Source of the DNA: Methylobacterium bullatum
GTDB lineage: Bacteria > Pseudomonadota > Alphaproteobacteria > Rhizobiales > Beijerinckiaceae
Assembly: GCA_902712845.1 (NCBI GenBank)
Contig: LR743504.1
Location: forward strand, 3,632,001-3,696,000
Length of the DNA: 64,000 nucleotides
Reading direction: 5' to 3'
Part shown: positions 8,630 to 15,918 of the stretch, piece by piece
Position numbering within the stretch: position 1 is the first letter of the stretch
How the letters are laid out: each line of letters opens with the position of its first letter
Made by a program: the position numbers and the translations under genes
Notes under the pieces: generated by a model
The model's input: only the letters and a program-made list of their open reading frames with translations
Databases searched by the model: none
What the model was told of the DNA's origin: nothing

Positions 8630-9937
8630 TCAGGAGGCAGGAAAGGTGATCGGACGTGCGAGAACTGTCTCGCACCAGCGCGCCGTGCGGAGCAACGCCA
8701 GATCGTTGCGGTATGTGCCGACGAGCTGGATCCCGAGCGGAAGCCCTCGGCTCTCCCCAGCCGGAAGAGCGACCGCCGGCACGCCGAGGCAGGTCCAGGG
8801 GACGCAGAAGGCGGGGTCACCGGTCGAGGCCAGCCCTTCCGGGGCGGGACCGGCGGCGGGCAGGGTCAGGACTGCATCATAGCCTGCCAGCACCCTATCG
8901 AGGTCCGCCCGCAGATCGGCCTGCCGCCGACGCGCTTCCACGTAGGCCACGGCCGGGATCCGCGCCCCCTCCGCCACGAGATCCTTGAGCGGCTGGCTCG
9001 TCCGGTCTGGAAAGCGCTCCACCAGCGATCCGAAGCAGACGCTCGCCTCGACGGCGAGGAGAGTGCGCGCGCATTCCCACAGGACTTCGAACGCGGCGGG
9101 GAGCACGAGGTTGGACACATGGGCTCCGGCCGTTCGGAAAGCTGTCGTCGCGGAGTCGAGCAGCGCGCGCTGCTCCGGTTCGGCCCTGTCCCAGATCGTG
9201 GTCTGAACCAGCGCCAGGCGCGGCGCCTCGCGGGGGGACAATCCCGTGTCGAGGTCGATGGAAAAGCCCGGCAATGGGCGGCCGTACAGGTCCGCCTCGT
9301 CTCGGCCGATCAGACACGCCAGGGTAAAGGCGGCATCCGTCACCGAGCGGGTGAACAGGCCGACATGGTCGAGGGAGAAGGCCAGCGGGTGAACGCCGAC
9401 CCTCGGAATTGCGCCGTAGCTCGGCTTGAGGCCGACGACCCCGCAATAGGCGGCCGGCCGGATCACCGATCCGAAGGTCTGGGTACCGAGCGCCAGGGGA
9501 ACGATCCCGGCCGCTACGGCAGCGGCCGAGCCGCTCGACGAGCCGCCCGGCGTGTGCCCGCGCCTCCATGGATTGTGCGTCGGCCCCGGGTGACGCCAAG
9601 CGAATTCTGTCGAGACCGTCTTGCCCAACACGGAGGCCCCGAGGGACTTCAGGCGAGCGACGATCCAGGCATCCGCGGCGGGCACGTGGTCGGCATAGAC
9701 GGGCGAGCCGTTCGTGGTTGGCATGTCGGCGGTGGCGATGATGTCCTTCACCCCGACGGGGATGCCCTCCCAGGCACCGTCTCCCGGCGCGGGATCCGCC
9801 GCGAGGACGGTGAAGGCGGAAAGATCCGAGCGCGCCTGGGCTGCATCATGGCAGGCCGCGAGGTAATCGCCGGGGGACACGTGTCCATCGCGAAACGCCC
9901 GCAGGGCGTTGACGAGACCGAGGTGGTTGAGCATCAA
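8630..9937 (-). CDS. Amidase-signature family hydrolase (paralogue)
   Basis: A 435-residue paralogue of the neighbouring amidase. Triad motifs: Lys in VGVKDIIATADMP, cis-Ser in TPGGSSSGSAAAVAAG, nucleophile in GTQTFGSVIRPAAYCG. The Gly before the nucleophile Ser in most members is Phe here, which may shape the oxyanion or acyl pocket. The two genes share the same C-terminal layout (GPAPEGLASTGD... versus GPAPEGYASTGDS...), so they probably arose by tandem duplication. It follows the substrate-binding protein gene of an ABC importer by 66 bp, consistent with one operon. Confidence 0.88.
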   Translation of the reverse strand: MMLNHLGLVNALRAFRDGHVSPGDYLAACHDAAQARSDLSAFTVLAADPAPGDGAWEGIPVGVKDIIATADMPTTNGSPVYADHVPAADAWIVARLKSLGASVLGKTVSTEFAWRHPGPTHNPWRRGHTPGGSSSGSAAAVAAGIVPLALGTQTFGSVIRPAAYCGVVGLKPSYGAIPRVGVHPLAFSLDHVGLFTRSVTDAAFTLACLIGRDEADLYGRPLPGFSIDLDTGLSPREAPRLALVQTTIWDRAEPEQRALLDSATTAFRTAGAHVSNLVLPAAFEVLWECARTLLAVEASVCFGSLVERFPDRTSQPLKDLVAEGARIPAVAYVEARRRQADLRADLDRVLAGYDAVLTLPAAGPAPEGLASTGDPAFCVPWTCLGVPAVALPAGESRGLPLGIQLVGTYRNDLALLRTARWCETVLARPITFPAS

Positions 9938-10003
9938 CGGGTCCGTTGTCTTGCGGAACCGAACGCCGCGCCGATGCGGCGTAGCGTTCGGACGTTTCCG
10001 GCC

Positions 10004-10981
10004 TCAGTTCGCCGCGAGGCTCTTCTCGATGAAGTCGCGGCGCACGAAGGTGGCGTAGTCGGGCAGGGCCGAGAGGTTGCCCAGTGCCACCTGGGTCTCC
10101 ATGCCGGTTTTCAGGGCCTCGGCGGAGATGTCGACGCTGTCGGGATAGACCTTCTCCCGCATCATGCGTTTGACCGCGGCTTCGACGACGGCGGGGTCGA
10201 GGTTGGGGAACTGCTTCTTGGCGATGGCGATGGTCTTCTCGGGCTCGGCATGCATGAAGCGGATCGCCTTCTGCATCCCGGTGACGACTTTCTGGGTGAT
10301 GGCCGGATCGACGTCCTTGCGGGCGCTCACGGAGGAGAAGGCGTAGGGGCCGTAGCGCTCTGGAAAGCCCAGCACGACCTTCATGCCCTTGGCCACCACC
10401 TGGTCGAGGCCGGGCTCGTACATGACCGCGATCTTGGCTTGGCCGGCGAGGAGCGGCCCCGGCTCGGAGCCGAGTTGGACCTGGGTCATCTCGACGTCCT
10501 CGGGTTTCAGTCCGTACTCCTTCAGGAGCTTCAGGAACAGCGATGTGCTGGTGGTCGGCATCAGCCCGGTGACGATCTTCTGACCCTTCAGGTCCTTCAC
10601 ATCGTTGAAGGTCACGTCGGGAGCGGTCGCGATCCAGACTGCGGCTCCGTTGACCACGTTCGCCACCACGTTGACCGGCGCGCCCTTCGAGGCGGCGATG
10701 GCGGTCCATTCGGGGCCGTGGATCGAGTACTGCGCGCTCTTTGAGATCACGGCCGAGAGCGCCACGGCAGGCGCGCCCGCCGTCTCCTTCGTTACTTCGA
10801 CGCCTTCGCCCGCGAAGAAGCCGCCATCCATGGCGACGTAGAAGGGCAGGTAGAGCATCGACTGGAAGGCTTGCGAGATCGTGACCTTGTCCGCCGCACG
10901 GGCAGGCAATGACACGAGACTGGCAAACCCCAGGGTCGCTGCCAGGGAGGCCGAGAAACGCAGATGCTTGGAACGGATCAT
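10004..10981 (-). CDS. ABC transporter periplasmic substrate-binding protein (NMT1/SsuA type)
   Basis: 325 residues. A signal peptide of about 29 residues (charged MIRSKHLR start, hydrophobic core, cleavage after PARA). It then shows the NMT1/SsuA pattern KVTISQAFQSMLYLPFYVAM followed by GGFF...GVEV. Proteins of this class bind sulfonates, nitrate, pyrimidine precursors or amides. The gene is third in a minus-strand set after the ATPase and permease, and two amidases follow. The ligand may therefore be an amide-containing compound, which is inference from context. Confidence 0.87.
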   Translation of the reverse strand: MIRSKHLRFSASLAATLGFASLVSLPARAADKVTISQAFQSMLYLPFYVAMDGGFFAGEGVEVTKETAGAPAVALSAVISKSAQYSIHGPEWTAIAASKGAPVNVVANVVNGAAVWIATAPDVTFNDVKDLKGQKIVTGLMPTTSTSLFLKLLKEYGLKPEDVEMTQVQLGSEPGPLLAGQAKIAVMYEPGLDQVVAKGMKVVLGFPERYGPYAFSSVSARKDVDPAITQKVVTGMQKAIRFMHAEPEKTIAIAKKQFPNLDPAVVEAAVKRMMREKVYPDSVDISAEALKTGMETQVALGNLSALPDYATFVRRDFIEKSLAAN

Positions 10982-11094
10982 CCGTGGGAGCCCTCTTCGG
11001 GAATGTCTAGGTATGGGTGAGTTTGGAGATCCTTAGCCCCAGGGTGCGCCGACAGTTGCACCTGATGCCGGCGCCCCCATCGACGGGGGGAAAA

Positions 11095-12015
11095 TCAAAC
11101 CTGAACCTGGCCGGCGGTGTTGATCTGCCGCCAAGGCAGGATGCGACGCTCGGCGAAATCGATGACGTGGTAGAGGAGGAAGCCCACGAACATCAGCACG
11201 AACAATCCGACCCAGACAGTATTGAGGTCGTAGAGGCTCGATGCCGAATAGATCAGGTGCCCGAGGCCACGCTGTGACGAGATGAACTCGCCGACCACCG
11301 CCCCTACGAGAGCAAAGCCGATGTTGATGCGGAACATCCCGATGATGGCCGGCAGGGTCGAGGGCACGATCACGCTCTTGAAGATGCGGTTCTTCGAGGC
11401 GCCCATCGAGGCGAGCAGGGCCTGCAGGTCGGGGTCGGCGTCCCGCGCGGCCTGATAGGCGGCGATGAGGGCGACGAGAGCGGTCAGAGAAACCGCGAGC
11501 GCCACCTTCGAAACGAAGCCGGTGCCGAACCACAGGATGACGATCGGGGCCAACGCGATCTTCGGCACCGAGTTGATCGCCACGATAAAGGGCTCGACGA
11601 GCCGCGCCACGAAGGCCGAGTACCACAGGCCGAGGCCAGCCAGCGACCCCAGAAGCGTTCCGATGAGGAACCCGATGATCGCTTCGATCACGGTGTACCA
11701 GGTGTCGACCGGCAGAGATCCGTCCAGCATGGAGGCGAGAAAGACCCGCCAGATGCCTGATGGCGCGCCCACCAGGAATTCCGTGAGCCAGCCGGCTCGG
11801 ACCGCGATCTCCCACGCAAGAAAGAACACGGCGACCGCCAGCAGTTGGATGACGCCTCGGCCGAGTGTCGTATCGGCTGCCCGGGCAAAGGCGCCCGGCT
11901 TGGCGCGGAGCCGGGCAACAGGTTTCTTGGCGAGTCGGACTGAGGCTGCGGAGGAAGACTTCGGGTTTTGGGAGGTCTGCAAGACTTCCGACGTTTTTAA
12001 TGTCTGCGTCGCCAT
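11095..12015 (-). CDS. ABC transporter permease (SsuC/TauC type)
   Basis: 306 residues with about six membrane segments after a basic N-terminal tail. The BPD_transp_1 EAA loop is recognisable around ALLASMGASKNRIFKSVIVP. The ATG at 12015 overlaps the ATPase stop as TGATG, indicating translational coupling; the in-frame ATG at 12057 would lie inside the ATPase gene. It forms the inner-membrane channel for the binding protein encoded downstream. Confidence 0.88.
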   Translation of the reverse strand: MATQTLKTSEVLQTSQNPKSSSAASVRLAKKPVARLRAKPGAFARAADTTLGRGVIQLLAVAVFFLAWEIAVRAGWLTEFLVGAPSGIWRVFLASMLDGSLPVDTWYTVIEAIIGFLIGTLLGSLAGLGLWYSAFVARLVEPFIVAINSVPKIALAPIVILWFGTGFVSKVALAVSLTALVALIAAYQAARDADPDLQALLASMGASKNRIFKSVIVPSTLPAIIGMFRINIGFALVGAVVGEFISSQRGLGHLIYSASSLYDLNTVWVGLFVLMFVGFLLYHVIDFAERRILPWRQINTAGQVQV

Positions 12016-12800
12016 CAGGCTGCCCTTTGTCGGGTCTGGATCTCGAGTTCGCCACACAGGGTTTGGAAATAGTCGGAGAAGCGCGGATCGCTGCGCGCGC
12101 CGATCGGCGAACGGGCATCGAGCCCGATCTCGTGAACGGACTTCACCTTGGTAGGGCGATTGCCCAGGACGACGACGCGCTTCGACAGAGCGACGGCCTC
12201 ATCGATGTCATGCGTCACCAGGACGACGGTCTTGTGGAAGGTTTCCACGGCGTCGAGGAGAACGCCTTCGAGGTAGAGCCGCGTCTGGTAGTCGAGAGCC
12301 GAGAAGGGTTCATCCAAGAGCAGGATGTCGGGATCCATGATCAGGGTCCGGATCAGGGCGGTCCGCTGCCGCATGCCTCCGGACAACATCTTGGGGTAGG
12401 CATTCTCGAACCCCGACAGGCCGAAGGTCGAGAGGTACTCGCGGGCCGTATCGAGGGCCTGGGCGCGGTCGACGCCCTTCATCTCCAGGCCGAGCATCAC
12501 GTTCTGCAAGACCGTCCGCCAGGGAAACAGGAGGTCTTTCTGCATCATGTAGCCGACCCGGCCCTGCAGCCCCGGCACCACCTCGCCGCGAAACGTCATC
12601 GTGCCGCTATCGGGTTCGAGAAGTCCGGCGATGACGTTGAAGACCGTCGTCTTGCCGCAGCCGCTCGGGCCGATGATGCTGACGAAGTCGCGCTCGTAGA
12701 TGTCGAAGCTGAGACCGTCCAAGACCGGCACCGGCCCGCCTTTGCCGGGAAAGGACTTGCGGATACCGTCCAGGCTGAGCTGGACCGAGGAAGCCGTCAT
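12015..12800 (-). CDS. ABC transporter ATP-binding protein (SsuB/TauB type)
   Basis: 261 residues with all motifs: Walker A GPSGCGKTT, Q loop, signature LSGGMRQR, Walker B ILLLDEPFSALD and switch His in VLVTHDID. The ATG at 12800 has a strong GGAGGG ribosome binding site 6 bp upstream, so I prefer it to the ATG at 12833. It energises the adjacent permease. It is the first intact gene of the minus-strand importer/amidase operon; an oxidoreductase fragment ends 82 bp upstream. Confidence 0.92.
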   Translation of the reverse strand: MTASSVQLSLDGIRKSFPGKGGPVPVLDGLSFDIYERDFVSIIGPSGCGKTTVFNVIAGLLEPDSGTMTFRGEVVPGLQGRVGYMMQKDLLFPWRTVLQNVMLGLEMKGVDRAQALDTAREYLSTFGLSGFENAYPKMLSGGMRQRTALIRTLIMDPDILLLDEPFSALDYQTRLYLEGVLLDAVETFHKTVVLVTHDIDEAVALSKRVVVLGNRPTKVKSVHEIGLDARSPIGARSDPRFSDYFQTLCGELEIQTRQRAA

Positions 12801-12882
12801 GAACCCTCCGTGTGTGCAGGGCGACCCCAGCAAACTTCAGGCCAGCATAATTATGGATACGGAAGGCTGACTGGGCTACCGC

Positions 12883-13646
12883 CTATGGTGAGATCAGCAA
12901 GGCGCCGCCAAATCGACGCTCCTCCGCCGCGACGTGGGCCTCCAGGACGTTGTCGAGCTTGAAGCGGCCTCCGATGTCGACGCTGACATGCCCCTTGGCG
13001 ATGGCCTCGAACAAGTCGGCTGCATTGGCACGGAAGGTTGCCGGGTCGGCATTGTGGGGAAAGACGGAGGGGCGCGTCAGGAAGAGGCATCCCTTCTTGT
13101 TGAGTAGCTCCGGGTCGACCGCCGGGGCCTTCCCAGACGAGGCACCGTAACAAACGACGAGACCAAACGGTGCCGCACAATCGAGCGACTTGATCAGGGT
13201 GTCCTTGCCAATCGCGTCGTATACGACACGAGCTTTTCGACCGCCGCTCGCAGCTAGGAAGGCATCTGGCCATTCCGGATCGTTGAGGTCGATGACATCC
13301 ACGCACCCTGCAGCAAGCGCGGCATCGCGCTTGCGGGGAGAGCCCGTGGTGCCGATGACCGTCGCCCCTATTGCCGTCGCCCAACGCGTCAGGATCTGCC
13401 CGACGCCGCCTGCGGCGGAATGCACGAGCAGGAGGTCGCCAGCCTGTACGGCGTGCGTCTTGCGCAGAAGATATTGTGCCGTCATCCCTTTGAACAACAG
13501 GGTCGCCGCAGCTTCGTCGCTGACCATGCCCGGCAACCGGACGAGCTTATCGGCAGGGACGTTTCGAAAATCCGCATAGGCGCCGACGCCAGCGTTCATA
13601 TAGGCGACCCTTTCGCCGATCTGGATGTTCATGACACCCGAACCGA
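12883..13646 (-). pseudogene. Quinone oxidoreductase / zinc-type alcohol dehydrogenase, 5'-truncated by IS
   Basis: About 254 residues of a medium-chain dehydrogenase/reductase of the quinone-oxidoreductase branch. The catalytic-domain tail is IGERVAYMN...GAYADFRNVPADKL. The cofactor-binding motif is LVHSAAGGVGQ, and NADPH-site residues of the TTGSPRKRD type are present. The first 60 or so residues of the family are missing because the gene runs directly into the end of an IS3-family element at 13647. The frame continues a few codons into the IS, so a shortened protein could be made, but it lacks the first part of the catalytic domain and is unlikely to be functional. Its 5' half is not found on the far side of the IS. 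Confidence 0.8.
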
Positions 13647-13731
13647 TAGAGGTGGCTCGGCAAATCTGCACAGCGGGCTGAGTGGATTGTCTGCCTGAAG
13701 GCGGCCAGGATGGCTGCGATCAGGAGAGACG

Positions 13732-14046
13732 ATGACGAAGAGACCCAGGCGGAACCACAGCCCTGCCTTCAAGGCGAAGGTGGCGTTGGCAGCAGTGCGC
13801 GGCGAGAAGACGCTGGCCGAGTTGGCGCAGCAGTTTGATGTGCATCCCAATCAGATCACGCAGTGGCGTTCCCAACTTCTGGAAGGGGCCGCCGGCGTCT
13901 TCGGATCTGAGGCCACCGTGATTGCCGCCACGCCAGTGATCGACGTGAAGACGCTGCATGCCAAGATCGGAGAGCTCACGCTGGCCAACGATTTTTTGGA
14001 AGGCGCGCTCGACAAGGCCGGACTGTTGCCGAGCGCAAGACGATGA
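13732..14046 (+). CDS. IS3-family transposase OrfA (HTH subunit)
   Basis: 104 residues. The N-terminal HTH_Tnp_1 domain reads RRNHSPAFKAKVALAAVRGEK, then LAELAQQFDVHPNQITQWRSQ. A C-terminal helix ending in KIGELTLANDFLEGAL is the typical leucine-zipper part. It binds the element's ends. Its TGA overlaps the ATG of orfB; in this family the fusion transposase is often made by programmed frameshifting, though no obvious slippery run was seen at the junction. Confidence 0.9.
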   Translation: MTKRPRRNHSPAFKAKVALAAVRGEKTLAELAQQFDVHPNQITQWRSQLLEGAAGVFGSEATVIAATPVIDVKTLHAKIGELTLANDFLEGALDKAGLLPSARR

Positions 14047-14867
14047 TCGACCGCTCCCATGCTCTGCCGGTTGCCGGGCAGGCACGCGAACTCGGGATCA
14101 GCCGGGGAAGCGTCTACTACCTGCCGCGCCCTGTCTCGGCCGCCGATCTCGCACTCATGCGACGGATCGACGAACTGCATCTGGAATATCCCTTCGCCGG
14201 CAGCCGTATGCTGCGCGACCTACTGGCCGGGGAAGGCATCAGCGTTGGCCGCCTGCACGTCGCGACGCTGATGAAGCGCATGGCGATCGAGGCACTCTAC
14301 CGCAGGCCGAACACGTCGAAGCCGGCGCCGGGCCACAAGATCTACCCCTACCTGCTCCGCAAGCTGCCGGTGACGCACCCCAATCAGGTCTGGGCCATGG
14401 ACATTACCTACATTCCCATGGCCCGGGGCTTCGTCTATCTCGCTGCCGTCGTCGACTGGTTCAGCCGGCGGGTGCTGAGCTGGCGGCTGTCCATCACGAT
14501 GCAGGCGGACTTCTGCATCGAGGCCGTCGAAGAGGCCTTGGCTCGCTTCGGGCAACCCGAAATCTTCAATACCGATCAGGGTTCGCAGTTCACCAGCAAC
14601 GACTTCACGAAGGTCATGCTGGCCAAGGAGATCAAGATCAGCATGGACGGCAAGGGCGCGTGGCGTGACAACGTCTTCGTCGAACGGCTCTGGAAATCGT
14701 TGAAATACGAGGAGGTCTATCTCCGGGCTTATGAGACCGTCAGCCATGCCCGGGCATCAATCGGCCGATACCTCGACTTCTACAACGGACGACGCCTGCA
14801 TTCGAGCCTGGGGCGCAAAACCCCAGACCACGCCTACTTCAACAAGCCGCTTCTCGAAGCGGCATAA
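14043..14867 (+). CDS. IS3-family transposase OrfB (DDE integrase domain)
   Basis: 274 residues. HTH_21 region near residues 35-85 (LEYPFAGSRMLRDLL), then an rve domain with the DDE triad: first Asp in VWAMDITYIP, second Asp in FNTDQGSQFTS, and Glu in VFVERLWKSLKYEEVYL. The C-terminal LDFYNGRRLHSSLG is the family hallmark. No frameshift or stop is seen, so the element may still be active. Confidence 0.92.
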   Translation: MIDRSHALPVAGQARELGISRGSVYYLPRPVSAADLALMRRIDELHLEYPFAGSRMLRDLLAGEGISVGRLHVATLMKRMAIEALYRRPNTSKPAPGHKIYPYLLRKLPVTHPNQVWAMDITYIPMARGFVYLAAVVDWFSRRVLSWRLSITMQADFCIEAVEEALARFGQPEIFNTDQGSQFTSNDFTKVMLAKEIKISMDGKGAWRDNVFVERLWKSLKYEEVYLRAYETVSHARASIGRYLDFYNGRRLHSSLGRKTPDHAYFNKPLLEAA

Positions 14868-14930
14868 ACCCGGCAGGCAATCCACTTAGCAGGTCGCCGA
14901 GCCTGTTCAGACAAACCGAGCCACCTCTAG

Positions 14931-15209
14931 GTGCTGCCGCACTTTTTGGCCGCACGAGCAGAGGCAATCCAAGTTGTCGCGCGGCGGGTAGAGGCCGGGG
15001 GGATGACGCTTAAGGCGGCGAGAAAAATTTTACTCGAGCATGACGAAAGCCGAGAGGCATTGTTGAAAGAAGCGTTCGCCGATAACGATGAATGGATCAG
15101 TGACTGGATCGTCGACTTCAGTCGGCACGTGATTGATTTGTATGGTTGGCCGACCGGGTTCTTCGCACAAGACCTTGCTGGAATTGCTTGGACGAATGGG
15201 GAGTTGTGA
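14931..15209 (+). CDS. Hypothetical protein, possible fragment beside IS
   Basis: 92 codons from a GTG one base after the IS end. The peptide is acidic and helical (LKAARKILLEHDESREALLKE), with WISDWIVDFSRHVIDLYGWP toward the C-terminus. I do not recognise a family. Because the frame abuts the IS, the native 5' end may have been removed and the GTG may be accidental. The codon usage looks native to the region. It could be a short gene remnant. Confidence 0.35.
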   Translation: MLPHFLAARAEAIQVVARRVEAGGMTLKAARKILLEHDESREALLKEAFADNDEWISDWIVDFSRHVIDLYGWPTGFFAQDLAGIAWTNGEL

Positions 15210-15426
15210 TTGTGGCTGCCCCATTCGTGCGTGATTTGTATCTCCCCAGGATAGATCTAATCTGCTGTTGCGAAGTGGCCCTGTTTGCCAGGGCAGGGTC
15301 ATACGGCTTGATCGACTAGGCGCAAAACAGCACAGCGAGGTCAATTACGTCATATCATGATGAGATCGTAGGGATGAATATTTATATAATACAACTTTGT
15401 ATACGTTGACGGGGCGCAATTCGCAG
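15210..15426. other. Intergenic region between converging genes
   Basis: Nothing recognised except an AT-rich stretch at 15340-15420 (TATTTATATAATACAACTTT) next to the stop of the minus-strand gene. No clear terminator hairpin was seen. Confidence 0.4.
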
Positions 15427-15849
15427 TTACTGATTTGTCATTAACTTATATGCTTGAGCAACGGCATCGTCCTTTGACTCGGCGAAATACATGGGGATTG
15501 GGAACGCTTTCGAGAGTTTGTCTGCCTGCTGACGAAGCACGGCGCGCCGTGAAACATCGGGTTCAACGACGAAGTACGCGCGGCAGACTTGGGCAAATTC
15601 ATTCAAATGCACCTTGAGCCATGCGGCCTGGGCCGCGCGTTCCTCCGCAGTCTCGTCTCCGCCTGAGGCGGTCGTGACGATCGCGAACGCCCTCTTGTTT
15701 TGGATGAGACGGTCGAGCGCATCATGCTGCGAGCGCAGCCGGTCGGGGGTGCCCGGTGGCGGCAGGTCGAGCACGACGACGGGCGGCGCATCAAAGCTTT
15801 GACCCAGATGGTCTTCGGTCGGCACGGAGGATCGTCTTCCTTCGGTCAT
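15427..15849 (-). CDS. Uncharacterised protein co-directional with the TonB receptor
   Basis: 140 residues, no signal peptide and no membrane segment. The order of hydrophobic strands and helices (VVVLDLPPP; RAFAIVTTASGG; CRAYFVVEPDVSRR; FPIPMYFAESKDDAVAQAYKLM) suggests a small alpha/beta fold, loosely reminiscent of STAS/SpoIIAA-like proteins. I cannot assign a family. It starts 70 bp downstream of the siderophore receptor stop on the same strand, so it is probably co-transcribed and linked to the metallophore system. Confidence 0.65.
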   Translation of the reverse strand: MTEGRRSSVPTEDHLGQSFDAPPVVVLDLPPPGTPDRLRSQHDALDRLIQNKRAFAIVTTASGGDETAEERAAQAAWLKVHLNEFAQVCRAYFVVEPDVSRRAVLRQQADKLSKAFPIPMYFAESKDDAVAQAYKLMTNQ

Positions 15850-15918
15850 TCCGTTTTTCCCGCCAGAATACGATTTCTCGACGTCGCGTCGCGGTGGCCG
15901 CCTGGGCCTATCCTTGTG

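Larger units (their letters stand above)
13647..14929 (+). mobile_element. IS3-family insertion sequence, apparently intact
   Basis: Terminal inverted repeats start with TAGAGGTGGCTCGG (left, 13647-13660) and its complement (right, 14916-14929), with further imperfect matching inward. It contains orfA and orfB in the usual IS3 arrangement with an ATGA overlap. No target-site duplication is apparent (CGA to the left, GGT to the right). It separates a truncated oxidoreductase gene from an unrelated short reading frame, suggesting a deletion or rearrangement next to it. Confidence 0.85.
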
